Assembly (NCBI GenBank): GCA_013339765.2
Contig: CM023448.1
Span: forward strand, 281,353,717 to 281,417,716
From: Haemaphysalis longicornis
Lineage: Eukaryota > Arthropoda > Arachnida > Ixodida > Ixodidae
Direction of reading: 5' to 3'
DNA length: 64,000 bases
Shown in pieces: positions 10,555-21,275 of this stretch (the first letter of the stretch is position 1; each line of letters begins with the position of its first letter). A model generated the notes under the pieces. The model was not told the origin of the DNA. It saw only the letters and a program-made list of their open reading frames with translations, and did not search any database. Made by a program: the position numbers and the translations under genes.

Positions 10555-11325
10555 GACACCAGGAGTTGCTGGGCATCAGCTGGTGAAGTTCTTCTCTGCC
10601 TCATCAGGTCTTCCTTGAAAAAGTCGTGCCAGCACCGACTACAGTCCAGCTTTTCATGTCAGGTGACTCGCCTAAAGCAGGCAGGCTTTCCTGAAGAAGT
10701 GTTGGTTGCGGCAGCACACCGCGTTGTAAAAGACATCAAGCGCCCGCGTGGACTCACTGAAGGAGAGGATTGGGGTGAAGTGGCCTGTCGGGATGAGAGG
10801 AGGGTGGTTGTTCCTTACACTCATTGCGTGGCTCACCGATTGAAGAAGGTTGCTGGGAGGTTTTAAGGTTGTGTTCTCGGCACCAAACAAATTCTCCTCT
10901 TTGTGTGGGGCTATTGCCAGAAAAGCCAACCAAAAGGAAGAAATACGAGCAGAAGGGTGCGGGGTCAAGCATGGAAAACAATACGTAAAATGCGCGAAAG
11001 GCGTTGTTTACCGAATCCCGTTCGATTGCGGTGGATCTTACGTAGGCCAGACGGGCATGGTTCCTGAACAGCCGTCTTCGAGAACACTCCTCTTCCTTAA
11101 AGGGGACTCCATGTTCCCATCTATCGGACCACTGTAGGAAGCATGTGTGTGTGCCTCCGCCAGAAAAAAACAGAAGTCCTATTTAGGCACTCTCAGCAAC
11201 GTACTCGTGAGGTGGCGGAGGCTTACTTCATCTTTGTGTACAGTAAGAACGGAACTTGCATCAGCGCCCTATCCGTGTCCCTCCTTAATAAGGAATACGC
11301 CTATCTTGAAGATAGCTTTCAGTGA
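10555..11325 (+). pseudogene. Penelope-like element, RT C-terminus plus GIY-YIG endonuclease, frameshifted
   Basis: Penelope-like retroelements carry a reverse transcriptase followed by a GIY-YIG nuclease. Here SLKKSCQHRL, RLKQAGFPEEVLVAAA and VAHRLKKVAGRF match the region after the RT. A frame change at about 10860 leads to VVFSAPNKFSSLCG, then GVVYRIPFDCGGSYVGQTG, which is the GIY-YIG signature (VVY...YVGQTG). A second shift near 11060 restores RLREHSSSLKG-like and HSQQRTREVAEAYFI segments, ending LLNKEYAYLEDSFQ at 11325. At least two or three frameshifts make it dead. A related minus-strand copy lies at 48.5-49.5 kb. Confidence 0.8.
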
Positions 11326-12774
11326 ATAGGCGGTAAATCTCTTGACTTCACAATGTTCGGTCATGCTGCTATCGATATGCCAACATTCGCGCGGGACGTT
11401 GGCCAACTGTTGCGGCGCATGTGTGATTGCTGATTCCTTCCCGATTGTTGTTGTTTAATCACGTGAGTTTTTTTGTGTGTAAGATGCGCCAGAAGGGTGC
11501 GCTGTGTCGAGATTTTCCGCTTTTGGTTTCATTAGTTTGGTTTGGTTTCATTTGGTTTCAAACTCAGTTAGTAAGCGCTTGTCCTGTGGTTCTTCTCTTT
11601 GTCCCGCGTTTTTCTGCGCTTTTAGTCAGCATTTCTTCCACAGCTCAGGAAGGGAAGTGGATAAAGGTGGCAGTGCGGAGTTATGTGCACGCGCACCCCA
11701 AGGTCATAGTTAGGGCAGAATTTACATGTGGCAGGGTATTGGGTGGGGTACATCCGATGCATCTAAGTTGGGTGAGGAAAGGTGTTTGTTTGGAGTCTCT
11801 GGAGTATTACCTCTTCTCTTGTAGTAAGCTGCGGGTGGGAAGGGGGAAATGTTGTCTTGAACTGCGGTAATACTAGGTGATATCTTGAAATGTGAGCAGG
11901 GGAGCGAGACTTGATCGGTGTTTCCTAAGAGGCCTGGGAGGAAAGTTGGCAGGCTTGTCTAGGGCAAAGTTACTGCCCGTTAGTGAGGAGTGCCCCGGGA
12001 TCCACGTTCATCATCACCGGGACGGGCTTATTAAAGTCCCTTCATTGGCTCCTAGCCAAGCCGCGTCCGCGAATAAACGCTTCTTGGAAACATCACCATA
12101 GGACACAGGGAGCCTGCAGAAACTAGCGCAAACTAAAATCAGAGGGCCTGATCAAATAGTGTGACACTTCCAACGACACCTTTTTGCCTACCCCTGTACT
12201 TTAAAAAATGCGTCCCCCGAGTGATCAGCTGTTCGTTGAGGTCGAAAAAAAAATAAAACAAAAGGAAAGTGAACGCGCGCAGCTTCTGCGTGTGGTAACT
12301 GAAACGTTCATTCCTTGAATTCATTCCGCATTCGAATATAGTTAAGCACCTCCCTCCTTCCTTCAGGAACTTCACACCAGGAACCTCACACCCCAGACTG
12401 TGCAGATAAAGTAGGGCTACTCACTGACTTTTTGCATAGCCACGGAAGTTTTTTAGAATCACTTGTCATCAAACGCCGTGTTTGCTTTCTGGCTTAAGCT
12501 AGCTGTGAAGCTCGGAGAGTTGGGTTATATTTTGAAGGAAAATACAGCGCTAATTAACGACACTGAAACACAAGGAAAGGTGCTGTGATAAACACAGTGT
12601 CCATGTGTTGGCAGCTTCTTTTTGCAGTTTCTGCCGTGTGTTTTTCCATAAAGATTTGCCAGAGGGCCTGAACATAGCCCATTTTTGTGTAACAAAAATA
12701 TCAACAGCGAAGCACTTATCAATCTCACATGCTGCCCATTGACACCAAAGCAGAAGTACGTTCAGTAGAGTCAT

Positions 12775-12875
12775 TTTATTGTTCCAAGATGGCAAGCTGG
12801 GCGAGTTGGTATTGGTTCATGGTGATAGAAAATAGCCAGCGCAAGGAAGACGAGGACGAGGAAGCACCTTCTGTG
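12775..12875 (-). repeat. Penelope-type 3' end remnant
   Basis: On the minus strand the order is CTTCCTCGTCCTCGTCTTCC, then GCGCTGG, then TTTTCTATCA. This copies, in inverted orientation, the segment at 13.30-13.36 kb and resembles the 3' end of the Penelope copy at 48.3 kb. Confidence 0.45.
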
Positions 12876-12957
12876 TCCTTGCACAAAAGCGAAATCTCTT
12901 ATCTTACAGAACGTGTGACTTGACGAGTTGCAGGCTTGCGCAGCGACTCATTCTTGA

Positions 12958-13196
12958 TTTGATTGATTGTGGGGTTTAACGCGCCGACGCAACGTAGGCG
13001 ATGAGGCGCGCCGTAGTGGAGGGCTCCGGATTAATTTTGACCACCTGGGGATCTTTAACGTGCGCCGAAATCTCGTACACACGGGCGTTTTTGCTTTTCG
13101 CCTCCATCAGAAAAGCGGCCGCCGCGGCCGGGAATCGAACCCGCGACCTCGTGCTCAGCAGCGCAACGCCTTAGCCACTGAGCCACCGCGGCGGGT
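12958..13196 (-). repeat. CGCGG-type tRNA-derived SINE, full length
   Basis: The tRNA head (B box GGTTCGATTCCCGG on the minus strand) is at the right end and the GATTGATT tail at the left. The direct repeat ACTCATTCTTGA at 12946-12957 and 13201-13212 is the target duplication. Confidence 0.9.
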
Positions 13197-13261
13197 AGTG
13201 ACTCATTCTTGAAGTGAACTGTTTTGACATGCGCTGTTTTTGGTGTATATATGTTTTTCCT

Positions 13262-13395
13262 TTTCCAATAAAAATTCAGTTGTGAGTGCAGCGCTGTGTC
13301 TGTTACCTTCCTCGTCCTCGTCTTCCTTGCGCTGGATATTTTCTATCATCATTTTATTGTTGGAGCCATTCATGATACGTACGCCTTTCAGCTGT
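13262..13395 (+). repeat. Penelope-type 3' UTR fragment
   Basis: AATAAAAATTCAGTTGTGAG is followed by TGCAGCGCTGTGTCTGT and GCGCTGG...ATCATG. The same order occurs in reverse at 48.3-48.43 kb, directly after a recognisable Penelope ORF, which supports the assignment. Confidence 0.5.
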
Positions 13396-13759
13396 GCTGC
13401 AACATTCACAAACACCAACAAAGACATTCACATCCACACAGGTGTCCTTGGCTCCAGTTCCGGCACAAAGTATTAAGAAGTACTCTTGGGAGAGGGTAAT
13501 GTCAAGCTGTACCAATTCCCTCGTAGATGTGCTTCATAAACTTCTTTTTAGGCTTGCTAGCTTAAAAAATAGTTTCAATGCGTTTTTTAAGCTAATAGGC
13601 ACACAGCACAAGGTATCCATACACCACCAGAGAATGTACTTTCTAGCAGTTGGGCTCTGCCGGGATATGTATCGTTGCGAACGAAATATGGGACACTGTA
13701 TTATGCCCTTTATGACTAAGCATATTCACTTAAGCAATTAGCCGAAACATTGTTTTACA

Positions 13760-13859
13760 CAGCGCAGAGTTAAAAAAGGCAATAGAACATGAAACATCTC
13801 CTCGCAATTGGAAACTTTTACTGTTCGCCTCCCCCCAAACACTCAGAGAGCAGACAACC
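13760..13859 (+). repeat. Direct repeat copy 1
   Basis: AGCGCAGAGTTAAAAA through CTCGCAATTGGAAAC to ACACTCAGAGAGCAGACAAC is repeated with few changes at 14293-14391. No protein coding is evident in either copy. Confidence 0.8.
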
Positions 13860-13990
13860 ACCGTGAAGTTCCGAAAGAACGTCCACACAAAGTGCAGAGA
13901 TATCAAGTGAAAATTACGGGACGGGCGAAGTTTCAGGTTGGTGCGAAAAACTACAAAAAGGTGGCCACACCGTCAACCCAAACTGCGGAG

Positions 13991-13993
<3 letters not shown>

Positions 13994-14078
<85 letters not shown>
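13994..14078 (+). repeat. (GA)n microsatellite
   Basis: About 85 bp of uninterrupted GA/AG. It creates an artificial Arg-Glu repeat ORF. Confidence 0.98.
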
Positions 14079-14081
<3 letters not shown>

Positions 14082-14292
14082 GCAAACTTTTAGATCAAGT
14101 GCGAAAAGGACAAATAAGTGACCGTATCAACACATAAATAGACGATTCGCGTTTCTTTTGTTCACTCATCGGGGCTAAAGCCTGCGATTTTATGGGGTGG
14201 GTAGCCAATTTGTAGATTTTGTAGCCCATGCCGCAGAGTAGCGAATCAGGCAAGCCAGCCCTACGCAGACTCTGCGGTATACTCTGCGCTAC

Positions 14293-14391
14293 AGAGCGCA
14301 GAGTTAAAAAGCAATAGAACATGGAATAATCTCCTCGCAATTGGAAACTTTTTACTGTTCACTTACCCCAAACACTCAGATAGCAGACAAC
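14293..14391 (+). repeat. Direct repeat copy 2
   Basis: Second copy of the unit at 13760-13859, same orientation, about 430 bp apart with the GA microsatellite between. The pair may be the flanks of an LTR-like or duplicated segment. Confidence 0.8.
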
Positions 14392-15556
14392 TAATTAGCA
14401 CTCCTTAGCACCTGTGAATGCAAGAATTAATGTCGAGTTGAATTACGCAGGGTGCTCCGGATGGGTATATTGATGTCACAGCAAACCAGAATTCGTGAAT
14501 TTACTGTAAGTCTTCGAGAGAAGCTCTTACCATCACTGGCCCATCCCACCGAGTGAGCATGGAAGTATTGTGGTTGGTTAATTGAGTTCCGAGCCAAATA
14601 CAAGAATAAACAAGGATCTATCCCATCGAAATACATAATCAGAACAGATGCAGGACGAAGTTTTGTTGCCTAACCGGGATTAAAAGGCAGAAGGTACTGG
14701 AGCAAAGGTCAGGGAAATAAAATCCATGCGGTAATTGGGAACGAAATTATGGCTCTACCAGACCATCAACTGGTGAGGGTGGAGGGCTATCCTATCCTAC
14801 CCTTTGCGCCTCATCACATACATTTGAGCAGATAAGAACCTTTCATTATAGACTTGCTAGCTCGCACTTTCACGTACCCTCTGGGGAAAATTTAAAGGTA
14901 GACAAAACGTTTCCTGCGCACTCAATAATGGCTGCGTACAGATTGCTTAAAATTCGCAGCTCATTTAAGCCTCGCCTATCATGAAAATACAATATTATTC
15001 GAAGCAACAAATCTGAAAAAACGAAGACGAACAACAAGTGTCACTTGTTTACCTTATGCACATCAAGCTTGAAAGCACTATTTAACAAAAGTGTCAAGAA
15101 TTGGCACAAATGGCGATCTTATCGGCTTCACTTCTCTCAAATTTGCACAGCTGGAGCTTGAGCTTCCTTGCACAAGAAGCCAGCCAGTCAGCGGCTGGTT
15201 TCAGCGATATATAGCTTGAGTAGATGCTGTCCATGGACGGGCAGCTGTTGGGCTTCACCCATTCACCAGGCCAGCCACGAAAGTGAAGCTGCGCTCCCTG
15301 CACGGCTCGCACGCAGCGCAGCGAACACGGAGCGTTTTCGCGGAGTAGTCAGGCTGATTACACTTCGCGGCGACAGTGGTACTGTTCGCGAGAAAAAATG
15401 CAGAACAATAAGCCACATGCGAGCACTGATTGCGTTCGACGATGCCTTGCACTACCTGACGATACTTGATTCGTGCACACGCTGACACGGCGTCGCTCGC
15501 GTTGTTATGTCATCAAAGTCAGCTAGCTCGTTAGACATGGCGTGACGCGCTGGAAA

Positions 15557-16334
15557 CAGTTGCGTAACTAAGGGGGGGCAAGGGGGTACAAGTGCCCCGG
15601 GCGCCACTAGGGAGGGGGCGCCGAGCCGAGTCCTCCCAACATGTGCCCGAGGGAAAAAAGCGGCACCGGGTTACCGTATGTTACCGCAGCGGGGCGGCAC
15701 TGCTACAAAAGTCGCTGTTGAAGAGAGCGCCAGTTGGGCTAGTTGGCGCGACATTGCAGCAAAAGAATAGTGCTGAGGAAGACAAGGACGACAAGAGGGG
15801 GTCACACATGGGGCGCAATGTCGGGGACGCACACGGGGCGCTAGCACCCCGCCAACCTACCGGCATAGTGCCCCGTATGTGACCCCCTCTGTCCGTCCTT
15901 GTCTCCCTCAGCACTATCCTTTTGCTGCAATGTGGCTGTTCAAGCAGTTTATTTCCTTTCTGCTTTCCTTGTCACGAAGCGATGCCACCGATGTGTGAAT
16001 GATAGGAACCCCAGATGATATACAGTGTGTGTGCGTGCTGCATGTATGCATGTGCTTTCTGTTTTCGTTTGTATTCCAGAAGCGGGCGGTGGGGTGAAGG
16101 GGGTGGGGGGGGGCGCTCTTCAAATTCGCACCCTTACAATTCGCACCCTTACACCCGACAAGGTCCATTTCTTCTTTCACTTTTCTTTCGAATCTTGCGG
16201 ACTTCTGGGGTATGGTACGATGAATACATATGCTAAGACGGCTATAGTCCACTGTAGAGAACAATCAATCAAAAAATCACTCATTCGCTTTCCAAAAACA
16301 GCCAGATGGCCTTCTTTCAACATAGATGACGACT

Positions 16335-16366
<32 letters not shown>

Positions 16367-16474
16367 AATAATAATAATATGGTGATGATGATGATGACAA
16401 TCACTATCATTGTTATCATGAGGGGCGCGAAAATATATTTGCCATGGGCGCCATCCTATCTAGTTACGCCACTG
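15557..16474. mobile_element. hAT-type nonautonomous DNA transposon with 8-bp TSD
   Basis: The ends CAGTTGCGTAACTA and (reverse complement of the right end) CAGTGGCGTAACTA form terminal inverted repeats of the CAGTGGCGTA type common in hAT elements. The 8-bp target GCTGGAAA is exactly duplicated at 15549-15556 and 16475-16482. The 918-bp interior has no transposase. It holds an inverted repeat with arms 15751-15816 and 15869-15932 and an (AAC)n tract near 16338-16377. Superfamily assignment follows from TSD length plus TIR. Confidence 0.88.
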
Positions 16475-16627
16475 GCTGGAAAATACTGATCCGATATTTA
16501 ATCATTGAGCCGCCAGAATAAAAACACAAGGCTTGGCATGCAAGTTGCGAGGCACAAGCAGACAACGAATGCAGGAGCGTAAAGCCGTAGCACGTACGCA
16601 AACTGTAAGACAATAGGCAGTTTTAGC

Positions 16628-16813
16628 ATATCGTTACCGTGTTTGCGTTACCGTTTACCGTGTTACCGGAAGCGCTGACGACGGTGAAGCCTGTGCCGGT
16701 AAGTTACCGTTACAATTTAAGTTACCGTTCGCGGTAACTTACCGGCACAGGCTTCACCGTCGTCAGCGCTTCCGGTAACACGGTAAACGGTAACGCAAAC
16801 ACGGTAACGATAT
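16628..16813. repeat. Perfect palindrome, 82-bp arms
   Basis: Arms 16628-16709 and 16732-16813 are identical reverse complements over all 82 bases, with a 22-bp spacer. The arms are built from repeated GTTACCG units around a unique CGCTGACGACGGTGAAGCC core. Confidence 0.97.
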
Positions 16814-17080
16814 AGAAGAAGCGGGGCGAAGCAGCGTGCTAAAAAAGTATGCGTTAGGCTTACCAGGGCCTCCAGCGGCAAGTTCACGAAAAATCCCAAT
16901 CTAAGCAATTACAAACAATCCTCCCAACAAGAAAAAACGCCGCAAGGCAGCCCGGCTGTGCAAGGCGATAAGGACGTAACGATGTGTCAGGCTTGAAGTT
17001 GGAACCGCGGCCGGATTCCCACATGGCACACACACGCCGTCAATTCAACGCCGTGCCGGCATAAAACTCCGTCCTCGTTT

Positions 17081-17112
17081 GTATGTGTGTGTGTGTGTGG
17101 GGGGGGGGGGGG
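17081..17112 (+). repeat. (TG)n followed by poly-G
   Basis: TG dinucleotides run into about 14 G. TGACGTCA-like motifs follow within 80 bp. Confidence 0.9.
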
Positions 17113-17265
17113 AAGCGACATCAAATGACGTATGTTCAGTGACGTCACAGGAAGTCACGTAATTAGTTTAGCGTGACGTCAATTCTGCAGGGCAGGAGCC
17201 ACCGCGGGGGGCTATGACGAAACATAGCATTTCTTTATTTCCTGGCTTTGACAATGTACAATATA

Positions 17266-17553
17266 TTACAATTCAGTAGTGTAAAATTGCACATATAGTG
17301 CAGGTGAGGCTGCCAGCCAACAAACTACCGATGCCCTCATAGTGGTCAGCTTCTCTATTTGTGGCGGCCAATCGGGCGATACCTCCCTGAATTTAGTAAC
17401 ATCAACGAATCGCCCAACGCTCTCTTTCGAGTGCTGCCTTGCACAACACGCAACAACACCGCTGTCAGCATCTACCGTTTCTGGTGACTTACAGATAAAG
17501 CAATCTACCCCACATGGTACAAATAGCCCTCTTTGTTCCATGTATGCTCGCAC
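17266..17553 (-). other. Unidentified ORF followed by a poly(A) signal
   Basis: A 95-codon minus-strand ORF contains PCGVDCFICKSPE and SVGRFVDVTKF and ends YTTEL. AATAAA follows about 30 bases past the stop (near 17235), as expected for a 3' terminal exon. I do not recognise the protein. A GTAAGT also occurs inside the ORF, so the exon structure is unclear. It could be part of a transposon or a chance frame. Confidence 0.25.
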
Positions 17554-17879
17554 TAATAAACTTCATGTACAAAAGACTTTACCCCTGGCTGAATCTGCAT
17601 TAATAAGCCCATCATTACCGGACCCTCCACAGTACATAGCTCTGTACATGGACACAAGGAACACAACATCAACAATGTTATGATACAGCTTTTATCGCAG
17701 AACCGTTAAGTACTCTTTCGAAAATCTTGTGGTCAAAAGCTTTACACTATCAAAAGTGAAAGGCATTATTAAAACGAAGTTTAATGTCCTCACTGATGCC
17801 GTTGTACGCCAATACGCCCTGCAGTAAAGATAACGTTCTCTGACGATGATGATGAAGGATCGTGGGTGAAGTGAAGGGG

Positions 17880-17968
17880 AAAAAAAACGCTTCCCGTCGC
17901 CGGAATCGAACCTGGGTCCCTCGCGTTATGAAGCCGGCGTCTACCCGATTGCTCCGCTTCGACCTTTT
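17880..17968 (-). repeat. tRNA-derived SINE (second family) head
   Basis: Minus strand reads GGAGCAATCGGGTAGACGCC, then TTCATAACGCGAGGGACCCA, GGTTCGATTCCGGCGACGGG and AAGCG followed by T-run. A and B box spacing is tRNA-like. Same family as 5.1-5.26 and 27.26-27.46 kb. Confidence 0.65.
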
Positions 17969-18937
17969 TTTTTTTAATGCATGGAAAATTTAGGCACACT
18001 CTCACGATCACACACAACTAAAATACACTACAAAACCTAATGAGCATCGATGGAGAAGCACAAAGTCCAACTGCGTCTTGTGTCCTTCAAAAGTCAGGCA
18101 AGCAGACACACGCATCCAAAAGATTCAACCAGTCCGGTGGGTCATACTGCGCCGCATAAACACGTTTCTCACCAACGCAGCCAGCTCACGAAAAATGGAC
18201 TTAGTTGGTCTATGGGGTTCCGCATGCCAGTCAGTCATGTGACAGTGTCACAAGCTGTACAAACCCAGCACTACGGAAGCGTCATAGGGTACCCGATTAA
18301 CATCATGAAAAGGCAAAAACCGAATGGTGTACTATGGGTGGCTAGCCACCATAGGTGTACGGAGTAATTTCGATGTCCTTCTTGAGAGTCCGCTGCAAAA
18401 CGGTCCCAAAAAACACTGCGTCCCGGCGCAACACAAAACAATGATCAATTGCAATGATCAATTGCAATCAACTGATTGATATTGACGACAATTGTCCGAT
18501 CAAGGAATAGACATTCCCTTTTCGCGCAGCTATGTCTTAACTGGAGTCTCGGAGTTTGGAAGAATGAAGCTTGAAGAAGGACGTTTTTGCAATTGGCGTA
18601 ACACACATACACACTACACGTTTTAAAACATTGGTTTTATGGTGGCCTGAGTAAGGCTGGCGATAAATAGACACCGGGAATAGACTTTCAATTGGAGTAT
18701 TCGACATGTCGAAGTGATCGCCAAGCAGGCGGGTACCGATTTGCGCCGTATACACCCCGAACCCAAACATTGGGCCTACGGAGTGCACACCTGAGAGTTG
18801 CTGTGGGTATTCTAGAAGAGTGGTGCGTACCTCCAGAGTAGCACGTGTACTCTCAGTGTGGGATTTTCCAGCCAAGGAATCCATCATGAAAAAGCTTCGC
18901 GTTCAACCATCGTAGTCGTTAGACAGATGGGGTGGTT

Positions 18938-19372
18938 TTTAAATGCGAATGCATTTCTTAGTCGGGGGTTGTCGTGCGTTGGCCGGCGTGCGCCTAGCAA
19001 CAGCTGTGGCGCGCCTAGCAACCGGAGCATGTGGTAGCTCGGGCGGGAGTAGCGGAGGGCAAGGGGAGAGGAGGAGCGCGCTCGGCGTGTGAGGGCGCTC
19101 GCATCGCGGAGCTCGGGTGGAGAAGCGGAGAGTGAAAAGAAGAGGAGGAGCGCGCTCGGGCGTGTGAGGGCGCTCGCATCGCAGAGCTCGGCGGAGAGAG
19201 CTCGCGCGCGGGGCGGGCGTGTTGCTCGGGTCTCTCTCTCCTCTCCGCGTACCCTCTCTCCGCTCGCTGCGCTCGGAAAAATATATATAAATGCAGTGGA
19301 GCGCGCGCCTCTCTCCGTGACTGCTTGCCGCAGCGCACTCATCGGTGCACCCAATGCATTCGCATTTCCGCA
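18938..19372. mobile_element. GC-rich MITE-like element with GCGAATGCATT ends and a TATA-like motif
   Basis: AAATGCGAATGCATTTC at the left and AATGCATTCGCATTTC at the right are inverted. The interior holds two tandem copies of a roughly 70-bp block (GAGGAGCGCGCTCG through GGGCGCTCGCATCGC) and then AAATATATATAAATGCAG. No ORF is convincing. Confidence 0.55.
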
Positions 19373-20399
19373 CGATCCCCTTCGGGGAGGTGGGGGGAGT
19401 TTTTTTGAACGAGACGCTCATATAGGCAACATTTCCAAACTACTAAATATGATGGTAATGTTCATTCTTGTCAACATTGTTGTGCAAGAAAAAAAAACAA
19501 AGCATATTTGAGGCAAAAAATTCTTACGGAAGTGATATTTCCAGTGTTCTTTTAATTACAAACACACGGCTACTTCATTTTTTGCGATAGAATGAATGAG
19601 TGAATGAATGAATGAATGAATTCAGAAGGAAGCGGTCGAACTTCTCAAGAGGAGTCGAACTTCTTAAGCGAACTTCTCAAATATACCAATGGCCGGATGG
19701 GGTTCAGTCACAACGCGTGTCCGCCCCGCACACGGACCACTTGATCTAGGCCATTTTCACTACACCGGAACGTCCAGCAAATTTCCGGAGAATCATTAAA
19801 GTTTCTTTTACATCGCTCGACGGCGTTATCCCTTCTTGCAGGGACGTGACGTGAGGAAGTAGGCGCCTACGGCGTTCCCCGAAGAGTCCTTCTTGCGATA
19901 GAAAATTAAAAAAATATGCATTGAAAAAAATGTTTTGACCCAAAAATGCAAAAAAGCGTTCGCGGGCGCCACTAGCAACACTAGCCCTCCTGGCAGCATC
20001 TCAAGAAGACCAACAGTAACTAAAGGTTCCAGTAGATTGCGTGCGAGCAGTGTAACGCGGTAAGATTGAATTGACTTGAGCAAACTTTCACCGTGTTCAT
20101 CGTGGCAGGAGCGAAAGGGGAGGAAAAGAGCGTGAGAGGTGGGCGGGATGGGCAGAGTGGGCAGAGAGGGTGGCTCTTAGGGGAAGGAGTGCGTTTGGAG
20201 GAGGCGCCAGGTTCTGGCCTTTGATCTCCCGGTACGAGATCAGAACGTCGAGAGCTGGGGAGGCCGTGGTTAGGCTCAGACGAAGGGCCTACTCGGGTAT
20301 ACTCATAGCTCGAGGTTCTTGGTTGGCCGCCTCGTTTGCGCTTATTCCTGTATTGGCGGGTGGAAAAAAAAACGAACATGCGGCAAATAATAGAGTCCT

Positions 20400-21275
20400 G
20401 TTACATACGTGCAGGAAGGGGAGGAAGAAGGTGCCATACACTCGTTCACGCAAACAAATATTCACCAAGGCCCTCACAAAACGTCTCGAGTGTTGAGTGT
20501 TCTATCAAGGTATCATCTAGTGTGTTGTGTTATCTTATGGCTTGCGGAAAGAAAGAATAACAGAATACATTGTTCGTACCAAGATATTTCTCGATTGTCA
20601 ATCTGTGTTTGTGCCGTGTTTCTCTTGCACGATTGAATGTAACGGATGATGTGGTATCTATTCTCAGCTTGCGATGTATAAGCTGATACAAAAACTGTTG
20701 GTGGTGAGACATCGAGCGAGTTTGAAACGTCGCAAGTTTTGGTAACGAAGCAAAGCAGTTAGGTAGTCAGTGTTAAAAATGAAGCGGTCAGTCTTCCGCC
20801 GAATCCGCTCTAAAATGGTGCTGTTTTTGTTTGTGTGTGGAGAGCACACTCTGTTCGCATACTCAAACATTGTCTTGATAAGCGTGACGTATGAGAGCAG
20901 CTTTGTGTCGTAGGTCGCTATAGGTTGAGGGTTCGTTCTAGATAACATAGCTTGTTGAATGCCTTCTTGTTACATTTTTTGTGTGTGCTGTCCAGCTAAG
21001 GTCAGAGGAAATTGTGATTCCCAAGTATTTATACTCCGTAACATTTTTGAGGACGATGTTGTCAAACCCGTAAGTGAAGCTAAGAATTGACTTTTTTGGA
21101 TACTGACATCGATATGGTTTTGACAGGATTAATAATTATTGGCCAGTCGCGACACCACTGTGCAGTGTGACTCAGTGCATTTAAAGTTAATTTGGTCATC
21201 AACATGCAGCAAACGGTACAACGCGTGTTAAATGATTTATAAAAAGTAAAGAAAATTCAGGGGAGCTTGCACTCA
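20400..21275 (-). pseudogene. CR1/Jockey-type LINE, RT C-terminal part (piece 3 of one split copy)
   Basis: Minus strand: LLFINHLTRVVPFAAC (before the catalytic DD), SQFLA and INPVKTISMSVSKKVNS, NVTEYKYLGITISSDLSWTA, then LLSYVTLIKTMFEYANRV, ERIRRKTDRFIFN, and finally FCYSFFPQAIR near the end. These match the thumb region of APE-type LINE reverse transcriptases in order. Several frameshifts and stops are present. The reading picks up exactly where the piece at 23603-24625 stops, so the two were probably one element. Confidence 0.78.

Noticed and set aside
13808..14137. Arg-Glu repeat ORF
   Set aside because: Produced by the GA microsatellite; flanks show no family.
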